Shown one piece after another: positions 27,640 to 35,886 of a stretch of 64,000 bases of DNA. Source of the DNA: Beijerinckia sp. 28-YEA-48 (lineage in GTDB: Bacteria; Pseudomonadota; Alphaproteobacteria; Rhizobiales; Beijerinckiaceae); the NCBI RefSeq assembly GCF_900104955.1, contig NZ_FNSI01000001.1:964001-1028000 (forward strand), written 5' to 3'. The position numbers and the translations under genes were made by a program. Within the stretch, counting starts at the first letter, position 1. Each line of letters opens with the position of its first letter. The notes under the pieces are model-generated. The model did no database searches. It was not told the DNA's origin and saw only the letters and a program-made list of their open reading frames with translations.

Positions 27640-29223
27640 GGTCGGGAACGGGCTCCAGTCGCACAATTCCATCATGGTGCGCGACATGTCCTCGAAAAGA
27701 TCGGTACGGATGCGCGCGCCCTCCGGCGTGTCGGCCAGATTGGTCTGCTCCAGCGGGTCGTTGACGAGATCGTAGAGTTCGACCAGCGGCAGCTTGTCGT
27801 AGATGCTCATGCGATAGCGTTGGGTGACGATGGAGCGTGTGCGCAGCGGGCCGTCGAGGCCGGGGAAGGCTTCATGTCCGTCCTCTTCGATCAACACGGC
27901 CTTGCGCCAGTCGGCCTTCGGATCGTGCAAGAGAGGGCGCAGGCTTTGGCCCTGCATGCCGTGAAACGGCGCGAGGCCGGCGGTGTCGAGGAAGGAGGGC
28001 GCGAGATCGATGGTGCTGGTGAGCGCATCGGTCGCCGCGCCGCCGTTCTTTTCGCCGGGCTCGCACCAGATCAGCGGCACGCGCACCAGGCCGTCGTAGT
28101 GCAGCGACGATTTCAGCATCAGGCCGTGGTCGCCCATGAAGTCGCCATGGTCGCTGGTGAAGACGATGACGGTGTTTTGGGCGAGACCCAGCCGTTCGAG
28201 GGTGGCGACGATGGCGCCCACCGCATCGTCGATCATGGTGATCATGCCATAGGTCAGCGCGATGGCCTGCCGCGCTTCCTCGACATCGACCACGAAAGGC
28301 ACGGTGCCCAAGGTCTTGGCCTTGCCCGCTTGGCGCAGCTCACGCAGGCGCGTGATGATCGGATGATCGGCCGGCTGGCCGCAGATCGGCGACAGCGGCA
28401 CTTGGGCGGGATCGTACATGTCCCAATAGCGGCCGGGTGGCGTGAAGGGGTGATGCGGATCGGGAAAAGAACAGTGCAAGAAGAACGGCGCATCGCCGCC
28501 CGCCAGGCTTTCGAGACGCGCGACGGTGCGCTCCTGAATGTAGCGTGTCGGATAAAGCTCTTCGGGAGTGCGCGTGCGATAGGCTTGCGGCACCGTGTAG
28601 CGATCATCCGGTAGAGCGTTGGCTGGGCCGCGCACGGCGTCGGGATCGGGTAGGCGCTGTTTCAGCCAGCCATAGTAATCGCCATGCACCATGTCGCCGT
28701 GCATCGTGCACAGTTCGATCTCATCGAAACCGTAGTAGGGACCGGAAATCGGCTGCGGATCGCTCTGCCAGCGTTTCAGGCTTTCCTCGTCATAGCGGCC
28801 ATCGCTCCACATCGCCTTTTCGGTCTCGCTCAAAGCGGGTTGCGGCGCCGTGAGATCGGGATTGGCGTGCTGTTGCGCAGCAGCCGGCGGCAGGCCGGTC
28901 ATGTTCTGCAGATGCGACTTGCCGACGACCCCCGTGCGATAGCCCGAGGCGCGCAACAGATCGCCAAACGTGTTGCTGCGCAGCGCCAGCGGCACGCCGT
29001 TGCAATGCAAGCCGTGCACCGAGGGCATGCGGCCGGTCATCATCGTGGCGCGATTGGGCATGCAGATTGGCGAAGCGACATAGTTTCGCGTGAAGCGACG
29101 CCCGCGTGCGGCCAGGGCATCGATATTCGGCGTGGCGACCACCGGGTTGCCGTAGCAGCCGAGGTGATCAATGCGATGTTGGTCGGTGGTGATGAACAGG
29201 ATGTTCTTGCGGTCGGCGCGCAT
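27628..29223 (-). CDS. Sulfatase (formylglycine-dependent)
   Basis: A 531-residue type I sulfatase. The metal-binding start NILFITTDQHRIDHLGCYG includes D14, and the modification site C54-M-P-N-R58 (SPICMPNRATMMTGR) would be converted to formylglycine. FLHCSFPDPHHPF and FTSDHGDFMGDHGLMLKSS supply further metal and sulfate ligands. It has no clear signal peptide, so it is probably cytoplasmic. Such enzymes hydrolyse sulfate or, in some members, phosphonate or choline esters. It lies 11 bases after the Bug-type gene on the same strand, so both form one operon. The long open frame upstream overlaps that gene and is not coding. Confidence 0.92.
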   Translation of the reverse strand: MRADRKNILFITTDQHRIDHLGCYGNPVVATPNIDALAARGRRFTRNYVASPICMPNRATMMTGRMPSVHGLHCNGVPLALRSNTFGDLLRASGYRTGVVGKSHLQNMTGLPPAAAQQHANPDLTAPQPALSETEKAMWSDGRYDEESLKRWQSDPQPISGPYYGFDEIELCTMHGDMVHGDYYGWLKQRLPDPDAVRGPANALPDDRYTVPQAYRTRTPEELYPTRYIQERTVARLESLAGGDAPFFLHCSFPDPHHPFTPPGRYWDMYDPAQVPLSPICGQPADHPIITRLRELRQAGKAKTLGTVPFVVDVEEARQAIALTYGMITMIDDAVGAIVATLERLGLAQNTVIVFTSDHGDFMGDHGLMLKSSLHYDGLVRVPLIWCEPGEKNGGAATDALTSTIDLAPSFLDTAGLAPFHGMQGQSLRPLLHDPKADWRKAVLIEEDGHEAFPGLDGPLRTRSIVTQRYRMSIYDKLPLVELYDLVNDPLEQTNLADTPEGARIRTDLFEDMSRTMMELCDWSPFPTGRA

Positions 29224-29234
29224 GGTCGCTCGCT

Positions 29235-30212
29235 CTATTGCTTGATCTGCGGCAGGCGTTCGATCTTCTGGGCCCATTCGTCCATATCGCGGCGAACATA
29301 GGCGGCAGCCTCGGTCACCGAGAGGGACTGCGGCGCCAGAGAATGGATTTTCAGGCTGTCGGCGAAGCCCGGCGAGGCGGTGGCGCGATTGATGGCGCCA
29401 TTCAGCTTCTCGATGATGTCCTGGGGCGTGCCGGTGCGTGCGAAGATGCCGAACCAGTAATAGCCGGTGTCGAGATCGACGCCGCCTTCGCGGAAGGTCG
29501 GAACATTGGGCAGGACATCGCAGCGTTTGGCGGTGGACACGCCGAGCGCGCGCACTGTGCCGGCTTCGATAGCGCTCACCGCGGAGACAGCCGAGACGAA
29601 CAAGGCATCGAGATGGCCGCCGATGACATCCTGGAAGGCGGGGCCGGAGCCGGTGTAGGGCACTTTCTGCATTTTGGCGCCGGCGCTCGCCTGAAACTCG
29701 ATAGCGACGGTTTCGGCCGGCGTGCCAAGGCCGGAGCCGCCGTACATGACTTCGCCGCTTTTCGAGCGCGCCAACGCCACGAAGTCCTTCAACGTCGCGG
29801 CGGCGAATTTCGGATTGACGACGAGCACGTTGCACCCGCCGGAAGCAAAGACGGCGGCAGGCACAAAGTCGGTTGCCGGATTGTAGGGAATGTTCTTCTG
29901 GACATGCGGGTTGATCGACATCGGGCCTTCGCCCGCCATCAACAGCGTATAGCCATCGGCGGTCCCGCCCTTGACCGAGGTGGCGGCGAGGGTGCCACCG
30001 CCGCCGACCTTGTTCTCGATGACGACACGCTCGCCGATTTCCTTACCGAAAGGTTCGGACAGGAGACGGGCCGCGGTGTCGGCCGGTCCGCCGGCGGCAT
30101 AGGGAACGACGAGAACGATCGGCTTGCGGGGATAGGTGTCGGCCCAGGCGGTTGTGGAGAGCCCGGCGGCAGCCAGTACGAGACCAAACGAAAACGACTG
30201 TCGGATGTTCAT
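29235..30212 (-). CDS. Bug/TctC-type periplasmic solute-binding protein
   Basis: A 325-residue extracytoplasmic binding protein with a Sec signal (residues 1-24, ending TTAWAD). YPRKPIVLVVPYAAGGPADTAARLL, the NKVGGGGTLAA block and YGGSGLGTPAETVAIEF are typical of the Bug family, which binds carboxylates for tripartite tricarboxylate transporters. No TctA or TctB membrane gene is adjacent, so it must share a transporter elsewhere or act as a sensor. GGGAGGG lies 6 bases before the ATG. It is first in an operon with the sulfatase and divergent from the P450. Confidence 0.93.
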   Translation of the reverse strand: MNIRQSFSFGLVLAAAGLSTTAWADTYPRKPIVLVVPYAAGGPADTAARLLSEPFGKEIGERVVIENKVGGGGTLAATSVKGGTADGYTLLMAGEGPMSINPHVQKNIPYNPATDFVPAAVFASGGCNVLVVNPKFAAATLKDFVALARSKSGEVMYGGSGLGTPAETVAIEFQASAGAKMQKVPYTGSGPAFQDVIGGHLDALFVSAVSAVSAIEAGTVRALGVSTAKRCDVLPNVPTFREGGVDLDTGYYWFGIFARTGTPQDIIEKLNGAINRATASPGFADSLKIHSLAPQSLSVTEAAAYVRRDMDEWAQKIERLPQIKQ

Positions 30213-30288
30213 GACGTCCCTCCCTTCACTTACGGCACGCGCGATCAATTACGAATTTTAGGTCGACGCGCGGTTGCAGTTGACTTCC

Positions 30289-30322
30289 GAATTAAATCGT
30301 AATTCATTACGTATGTCGTAAT
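30289..30322. promoter_or_regulatory. Two abutting 17-bp palindromes between Bug/sulfatase and P450 genes
   Basis: GAATTAAATCGTAATTC (30289-30305) and ATTACGTATGTCGTAAT (30306-30322) are each perfect inverted repeats of 6 bases around a 5-base spacer, directly joined. A further ATTACG half lies at about 30249-30254. They sit between the divergent operons, so a dimeric regulator probably controls both sides. The IclR protein at 26763 is a candidate, but a GntR or MarR protein elsewhere could also bind. Confidence 0.72.
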
Positions 30323-30411
30323 CAAGTCCGGTGCGCGACTTTTTTCGAGGCGCGACTGGCTGGCGGCATGGCACTAATATCGGCGCACCAGGATGCGACA
30401 AGGAAAGACCC

Positions 30412-32742
30412 ATGGCAGAAACCGCGGCAGCATCCGGTTGTCCATTTTCGGGGCGGAGCGACGCTGCGCCGCTGTCGCCGACGGGCTGCCCGGTTTCCCA
30501 TCACGCGGCTGCTTTCGATGCCTTCGAAGGGCCGTATCAAGTCGATCCGGCCGAAGCTCTGCGTTGGGCGCAGGAGAGCGAGCCGGTCTTCTACAGTCCC
30601 AAGCTCGGTTATTGGGTGGTGACACGCTATCAGGACGTGAAGGACATCTTCCGCGACAACATCCTGTTCTCGCCATCGATCGTGCTGGAGAAGATCACGC
30701 CCGCGCCGCCGGAGGCACAGAGCATCCTGGCGAAATATGGCTATGCCATGGACCGCACGATGGTGAACGAGGACGAGCCGGCGCATATGGAGCGCCGCCG
30801 TCTGCTCATCGATTCTTTCGCGCCCGACGAATTGAAGAAGCAGGAAGCTGATATCCGCCGCTTGACGCGCGACTATATGGACCGCTTCATCGACACTGGG
30901 CGGGCCGATCTCGTCGATGACATCTTTCGAGAAATTCCGCTGACGGTCGCACTGCATTTCCTGGGCGTGCCGCAGGACGGCATTGACGAACTGCGGCAGT
31001 TTTCCGTCGCCCACACGGTCAACACCTGGGGGCGGCCGACACGCGAGGAACAGCTCGGCGTCGCCGATACGGTGGGCCGTTTCTGGCAGGCGGCCAATCG
31101 CATCCTCGATGAGATGATGCGCGATCCCGCAGGTTCGGGCTGGATGCATTTCTCCATCCGCCAGCATCACAAGCACCCGGACGTGGTAACGGAATCCTAT
31201 CTGCGCTCGATGATGATGGCCATTCTGGTCGCGGCGCACGAAACGACGTCCTATGCATCGGCCAATGCGTTCCGCTTGCTGCTCTCCGATCGTCAAGCGT
31301 GGGAGGAGCTCTGCGAAAATCCCGAGCTTATTCCTAACGCGGTGGAGGAATGTCTGCGCCGTGCCGGCTCGATCGTCGCCTGGCGTCGCCTGGTTACTGC
31401 CGATACGACGGTCGGCGGGGTTGATATCCAGAAGGGGGCAAAGCTGTTGATCGTCATGGCTTCGGCCAATCACGACGAGCGGCAGTTCGAAAATCCTTTT
31501 AGTCTCGATCTGCATCGCGGCAATGCGATCGATCATCTGTCCTTCGGCTATGGCAGCCACCAGTGCATGGGCAAAAATATCGCCCGCATGGAAATGCGGG
31601 TCTTCCTTGAGGAATTCACCAAGCGGTTGCCGCATATGCAACTGGAGCCGCAGACGTTCGAATTTCTGCCGAACACGTCTTTCCGTGGCCCAAAACATTT
31701 ATGGGTGAAGTGGGATCCCACGCAAAATCCAGAACGACGCGATCTAGCGCTGCTCGACAGGCATCAGGATTTCAAGATCGGCGCGCCGTCGAAGCGCGAG
31801 ATCGCCCGTCCGCTGCGGGTCAAGCACATCCATCGCGAGACGGATCAGGTCGTGCGGCTGGTTCTGGAAGATCCGCATAGCCGCCGCCTGCCGAACTGGA
31901 CCGCGGGTTCGCATATCGACGTGCTCGTCGATGGCTTCGACCGCCAATATTCCCTGTGCGGCGATCCGGCGTCATCGACCTATGAAATCGCCGTCCTGCG
32001 CGAGGACAACGGACGCGGTGGGTCCAGGTTCATCCACGGGCAGGTCACGGAAGGCATGATCCTGCGCACACGTGGGCCATCGAACCGTTTCCGCCTTGAT
32101 GAAGCGGCGGATGGCTATGTGCTGATCGCGGCGGGCATCGGCATCACGCCGATCATCGCCATGGCCGATCGCCTGAAGGCGCTCGGCAAGCCCTATGAAC
32201 TGCATTATGCCGGGCGCTCGCGCGGCGAGATGCCTTTGATCGAGCGGGTCGTGCGTGACCATGGCGCTTGCCTGCACGTGCATTGCAAGGCCGATGGGCG
32301 TCGGCTGGCGCTTGCGGCCCTGGTGAACGAGCTGGCTCAGGGCTGGCAGGTCTATGCCTGCGGGCCGGAGCGTCTGCTCAGCGAGATCGAGGACCTGACG
32401 GCGGGCTGGCCTGACGGTCGCCTGCATGTGGAACATTTCAGCGGCTCGGGCCTGCTGCTCGATCCGTCGAAGGAAATGGCGTTCGAGGTTGAATTGCGTG
32501 ACTCCGGCCGCACGCTTCATGTCGCGCGGGATCAGACCTTGCTGCGGGCTTTGCATGCGGCAGGCGTCGATGTCGCCTGCGATTGCGAGGAAGGTCTGTG
32601 CGGTTCCTGCGAGGTCGGCGTCATCGATGGCGAGATCGACCATCGCGACATGGTATTGACGCGCGCCGAGCGGACGGAGAACCATCGTATGATGACATGT
32701 TGCTCACGTGCGCGTGGCGGCAAACTGACGCTGTCGCTCTAA
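30412..32742 (+). CDS. Self-sufficient cytochrome P450 fused to FMN/2Fe-2S reductase (CYP116B-like)
   Basis: A 776-residue natural fusion. Residues 1-450 are a P450: A274-A-H-E-T-T in the I helix, ECLR for the E-x-x-R pair, and haem ligand Cys385 in FGYGSHQCMGK. Residues 470-690 are a phthalate-dioxygenase-reductase-type domain with FMN site RQYSL (from R511) and NAD(P)H site GIGITPIIA. Residues 700-776 are a plant-type [2Fe-2S] ferredoxin with Cys725, 730, 733 and 763. Electrons pass NAD(P)H to FMN to 2Fe-2S to haem in one chain. It is divergent from a sulfatase operon, suggesting oxidation of the same imported compound. Start: the ATG at 30412 with AAGGAAAG upstream. Confidence 0.95.
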   Translation: MAETAAASGCPFSGRSDAAPLSPTGCPVSHHAAAFDAFEGPYQVDPAEALRWAQESEPVFYSPKLGYWVVTRYQDVKDIFRDNILFSPSIVLEKITPAPPEAQSILAKYGYAMDRTMVNEDEPAHMERRRLLIDSFAPDELKKQEADIRRLTRDYMDRFIDTGRADLVDDIFREIPLTVALHFLGVPQDGIDELRQFSVAHTVNTWGRPTREEQLGVADTVGRFWQAANRILDEMMRDPAGSGWMHFSIRQHHKHPDVVTESYLRSMMMAILVAAHETTSYASANAFRLLLSDRQAWEELCENPELIPNAVEECLRRAGSIVAWRRLVTADTTVGGVDIQKGAKLLIVMASANHDERQFENPFSLDLHRGNAIDHLSFGYGSHQCMGKNIARMEMRVFLEEFTKRLPHMQLEPQTFEFLPNTSFRGPKHLWVKWDPTQNPERRDLALLDRHQDFKIGAPSKREIARPLRVKHIHRETDQVVRLVLEDPHSRRLPNWTAGSHIDVLVDGFDRQYSLCGDPASSTYEIAVLREDNGRGGSRFIHGQVTEGMILRTRGPSNRFRLDEAADGYVLIAAGIGITPIIAMADRLKALGKPYELHYAGRSRGEMPLIERVVRDHGACLHVHCKADGRRLALAALVNELAQGWQVYACGPERLLSEIEDLTAGWPDGRLHVEHFSGSGLLLDPSKEMAFEVELRDSGRTLHVARDQTLLRALHAAGVDVACDCEEGLCGSCEVGVIDGEIDHRDMVLTRAERTENHRMMTCCSRARGGKLTLSL

Positions 32743-32826
32743 GCGGACATTGGCCTCGGCTCTGCAATAAAACTGTCACAGAGGGCGCATAGGCCGAGAA
32801 CAGCTCTGTTCCAGCTGGAGACTGCC

Positions 32827-34677
32827 ATGCGTCGCTCTGTTCTTGTTCTGGGAGCGCTAGGCGCGCTTTGCGCCTTGGCCGAACCAGCTTTGGCCGAACC
32901 AGCCATAGCCGCCGCTCGCCCGCACAATGTTTTGCTCTTCGTCGCCGATGGTTTGCGGCCGGGGATGGTCAATGCGCAGACGGCTCCGGCGATCACGGCG
33001 CTGTGGAAACAGGGCGTGCATTTCACCAACACCCATTCGATGTTTCCGACCTTCACCACCGCCAATGCCTCGGCCATGGCGACAGGCCATAAGCTCGGCG
33101 ACACCGGCGATTTCAGCAATACGATCAATGCCGGCTTTCAGGTGCCGGGCGCCGGTAACAGCCTGACGCCGTTTCTGGAAAGTGATCCGGTGCTGGCCGA
33201 TGTCGATGAGCATTTCGCTGGCGACTATCTCAATCAGGAAACGGTGATGAAGGCGGCGCGGCTTGCCGGCATCAGCACGGCGACGATCGGCAAGCTTGGG
33301 CCGGCCCTGATCTTCGATCATACCGAACGCACGGGCGCGCAGACGCTCACCATCGACGACATGACCGGACGCGCCGGCGGCGTGCCCTTGAGCGAGGATG
33401 TGCAGCAGCGGCTGAAGTCCGCCGGTCTTGGCCTGGAAGCGCCGGGGCGTGGCGACAACGGTCAGGCCGGCGATATGCTCAAGCCCGGCACCTTGCAGGC
33501 CAATGTCACCCAGCAGGATTATTTCCTCAACGCAGCGACCAAAGCCGTGCTGCCGCTGTTCAAGGCGCGGGCCAAGCCGTTCATGATGGTGTTCTGGTCA
33601 CGCGATCCCGACGGCACCCAGCACAATCAGGGCGACAGCCTGAACCGGCTGGTTCCTGGCATCAACGGCCCGACTTCGCTTGCCGCCATCCGCAATGCCG
33701 ATCACGATCTGGCCGAACTGCTGGCGACGCTGAAGACGCTCGGCCTTGATGAAACGACTGACGTGATCATCACCGCGGACCATGGTTTCTCAACGATCTC
33801 GAAGGAGAGCGCGACGAGCTATGCGGCGACGCAGGGCTATAAGGATGTGTTCCAGCGCTTCCTGCCGCTGGGCTTCGTGGCGATTGATCTGGCCCATGGT
33901 CTCGACATGCCGATGCTCGATCCCGATGCCAAATATGCGGCGATTGTCGCAGGCGCCCATCCCTCGAAGGGCAATGCTTTGATCGGCGGTGACCAGGATC
34001 ACTCCAAGGTCGTCATCGCCGCCAATGGCGGATCAGATTTGGTCTATATCCCCGAGGGCGATCGCAACCTGGCGCGCAAGGTTGTCGATATCCTTTCGGC
34101 TCAGGATTATGTTAGCGGCCTGTTCGTCTCCGACGATCTCGGGCCTATTCCCGGCACGCTGCCGATCTCGGCCATCGATCTGAAGGGTTCGGCCGTGACG
34201 CCGATGCCGGCGATCGTCGTCAACTTCCGCAGCTTCTCGACGGGCTGCGCCGATCCGCTGGCCTGCGGCGTCGAAGTGGCCGACACGGTGTTGCAGCAGG
34301 GGCAGGGCATGCACGGCAGTTTCAGCCGCGCCGATACGGCGATCATTGGCGGCGCGCTCGGGCCGGACTTCCGCCAGGCCTTCGTCGATCCGGCGCCGGT
34401 GAGCAATGCCGACATCGGCAAGACCATGGCGCGCATCCTGGGGCTGCACATCAAGGATGTCGGCAAGCTCGTCGGCCGCGTCACCATCGAGGCGATGCCG
34501 AATGGCGCCATGCCGAAATGGCAGTCGACCGTGCAGGTCTCGGCGCCGGATGCGCACGGGCAGATCACCAAGGTGGTGATGCAGGTGCTCGGCGCGACCC
34601 GCTATTTCGACGCCGCCGGCTATCCGGGGCGCACGCTCGGCTTGCCGGATCCGGCGGTTGCGCCCGTCCGGCATTGA
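32827..34677 (+). CDS. Secreted alkaline phosphatase / phosphodiesterase superfamily protein
   Basis: A 616-residue protein with a Sec signal (residues 1-29, cut near IAAA). The core is of the type I phosphodiesterase/nucleotide pyrophosphatase class: LLFVADGLRPGM gives the first metal Asp, and MFPTFTTANASAMATG gives the nucleophilic Thr. FWSRDPDGTQHNQGD and IITADHGFSTISKES provide the remaining metal ligands. It should hydrolyse phosphate esters in the periplasm, perhaps scavenging phosphate. The signal region has a duplicated 14-base TTGGCCGAACCAGC, which repeats AEPA. It stands alone, 85 bases after the P450 gene. Confidence 0.88.
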   Translation: MRRSVLVLGALGALCALAEPALAEPAIAAARPHNVLLFVADGLRPGMVNAQTAPAITALWKQGVHFTNTHSMFPTFTTANASAMATGHKLGDTGDFSNTINAGFQVPGAGNSLTPFLESDPVLADVDEHFAGDYLNQETVMKAARLAGISTATIGKLGPALIFDHTERTGAQTLTIDDMTGRAGGVPLSEDVQQRLKSAGLGLEAPGRGDNGQAGDMLKPGTLQANVTQQDYFLNAATKAVLPLFKARAKPFMMVFWSRDPDGTQHNQGDSLNRLVPGINGPTSLAAIRNADHDLAELLATLKTLGLDETTDVIITADHGFSTISKESATSYAATQGYKDVFQRFLPLGFVAIDLAHGLDMPMLDPDAKYAAIVAGAHPSKGNALIGGDQDHSKVVIAANGGSDLVYIPEGDRNLARKVVDILSAQDYVSGLFVSDDLGPIPGTLPISAIDLKGSAVTPMPAIVVNFRSFSTGCADPLACGVEVADTVLQQGQGMHGSFSRADTAIIGGALGPDFRQAFVDPAPVSNADIGKTMARILGLHIKDVGKLVGRVTIEAMPNGAMPKWQSTVQVSAPDAHGQITKVVMQVLGATRYFDAAGYPGRTLGLPDPAVAPVRH

Positions 34678-34796
34678 GGGCGGAGAGCGGCCTATTCGTG
34701 GCGAATTTTTCGGCCGATTTCCTTGTTATGTGCCAATCGGCACATCTTTTCGCCCTTGTGCCGTGTTCTGTCTCTCCCTCAAGAAAAGGGAGTGCG

Positions 34797-35063
34797 ATGA
34801 AGATGACCCGTTGCGACGATCTCAATCGGATCGCCGACCAGCTTTGGCAGGCTGGCGGTGAAGACCGCAAATATGCCGGCGTTGCGCGCGACGCGGCTGA
34901 AAAACTGGCGCGTGAGCGGTGCGATGTGTGGTTGGCCGTCAAGGTGGACGTATTGGTGCGCCGGCTCTGCGCCCAGGGCAAGATGGAAGAGGGGCAGGCG
35001 TTGGCCGAGGCCGCCTTCATTTTGCGGGCCGAGAAAATTCGCGATCATGCACAGGCTGCCTGA
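34797..35063 (+). CDS. Small helical protein, first of a related pair
   Basis: An 88-residue, helical, charged protein of unknown family. AAAAGGGAG precedes the ATG at 34797. The C-terminal half (LAVKVDVLVRRLCAQGKMEEGQALAEAAFILR) aligns with that of the next small gene at 35282, notably the (E/D)(E/D)GQ-x-LAE pattern. The open frame continues upstream through the phosphatase tail, but that is in another frame. A good terminator follows. Confidence 0.72.
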   Translation: MKMTRCDDLNRIADQLWQAGGEDRKYAGVARDAAEKLARERCDVWLAVKVDVLVRRLCAQGKMEEGQALAEAAFILRAEKIRDHAQAA

Positions 35064-35080
35064 TATGAGCGGTTCGCGTT

Positions 35081-35105
35081 AAACCCGCATTTTCATGCGG
35101 GTTTT
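35081..35105 (+). terminator. Rho-independent terminator
   Basis: AACCCGCA and TGCGGGTT pair around a TTTTCA loop, followed by TTTT. It ends the transcript of the small gene at 34797. Confidence 0.85.
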
Positions 35106-35281
35106 CGCGCTTATTTGAATCCAAAGCTGCTGGCGACTGTCATCAGATTTCCAACTTTTTCGACGATACTCGCTGCAACGAAAGTTGGTGTTGTGCGTTG
35201 AGTAACGGGAAATGCCGGGCGGGCCACCTAGAGCCATGACTTAAGACCGGCAAAACGCGTCACGGAGAGGCGGAGGCTCAT

Positions 35282-35557
35282 ATGAACGACCGCATTGCCC
35301 GTTTGGTGCATTTGTCGCAGCGTCTCACTCAGGCTGAGGAAAATTTCGCGGTGGAAGCGGAAGCCGTCCGCACCGCTGCTACCCGTCTCGCCGAAGGGCA
35401 GGGGGACGCCCGGCTCGCCGGCGTCATGGACGATCTCTTCAAACATATGCGCGCCCGCGCCCGCCTCGATGACGGCCAGCTTCTGGCCGAGACGTCGCTG
35501 CTGCTGCGCCGCCGGGGCGGTCCCTCGGGCACCAACCCAGTGTCGGAAGCCGCCTGA
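35282..35557 (+). CDS. Small helical protein, second of a related pair
   Basis: A 91-residue helical protein with a strong GGAGG site before the ATG. It shares with the gene at 34797 the pattern LA-x-V-x-D-L ... (M/L)(E/D)(E/D)GQ-x-LAE-x4-LR (here LDDGQLLAETSLLLRR). The two may be old duplicates. No family is recognised. It lies upstream of the ldtP control region on the same strand. Confidence 0.7.
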   Translation: MNDRIARLVHLSQRLTQAEENFAVEAEAVRTAATRLAEGQGDARLAGVMDDLFKHMRARARLDDGQLLAETSLLLRRRGGPSGTNPVSEAA

Positions 35558-35606
35558 TTGGTCAGGTAAAACTGACCGCTCAACGCCTTGCGCCGCGCAT
35601 CCCACT

Positions 35607-35624
35607 GTGTGACCTTGGTCACAC
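35607..35624. promoter_or_regulatory. CRP-type palindrome upstream of ldtP
   Basis: GTGTGACCTTGGTCACAC is a perfect 18-base palindrome. It contains TGTGA-N6-TCACA, the exact consensus of cAMP receptor protein sites in gammaproteobacteria. It lies 50 bases after the small gene at 35282 and about 120 bases before the RNA candidate. A weak terminator role is an alternative, but no T run follows. Confidence 0.5.
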
Positions 35625-35729
35625 CCTTGATCTTTAACGGTCTTTCACAAGCTTGTGTTGCCCATTTACGCCGCAGTCGCCCTAATTTGGCCCGACTGTT
35701 CGTTCCTTTTTAAGCATATAACGGTACAT

Positions 35730-35842
35730 CACTGTTGCTCGCGGCGGATTTTGCAATCGCTCGAGCGCGGGGCGCACGGCGCCGTACCAATACGAGGTTC
35801 AGTTCCCGTGTAATCCGCGCCCGCTTTTCGCGAGCGTTTTTT
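35730..35842 (+). ncRNA. Structured RNA candidate upstream of ldtP
   Basis: A long closing helix can form in two blocks. GCTCGCG (35737-35743) pairs with CGCGAGC (35829-35835), and directly inside it GCGGATT (35744-35750) pairs with AATCCGC (35812-35818). The 3' side has a 10-base bulge. Inside are three small hairpins (CGCTCGAGCG, GGCGC-ACG-GCGCC, and ACGAG...CCCGT). Six T follow at 35837-35842, as at an intrinsic terminator. A TATAAC -10-like hexamer is at 35717-35722. It could be a small RNA or an attenuator in the ldtP leader, whose gene starts 45 bases later. It does not match a known RNA family that I recall. Confidence 0.45.
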
Positions 35843-35886
35843 ATAGCGGTGATTCAGATTTCTGGAGCAAGGCTTTGGGTGACAAT

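Noticed and set aside
29224..29835. Upstream extension of the sulfatase frame by 204 codons
   Set aside because: It runs out of frame through the Bug gene, which has a clear family match.
35744..35818. A tRNA-like segment of 75 bases with a 7-base-pair end stem
   Set aside because: The D and anticodon arms do not fit, the T arm has a mismatch, and there is no CCA. The extended outer helix fits a different structured RNA better.
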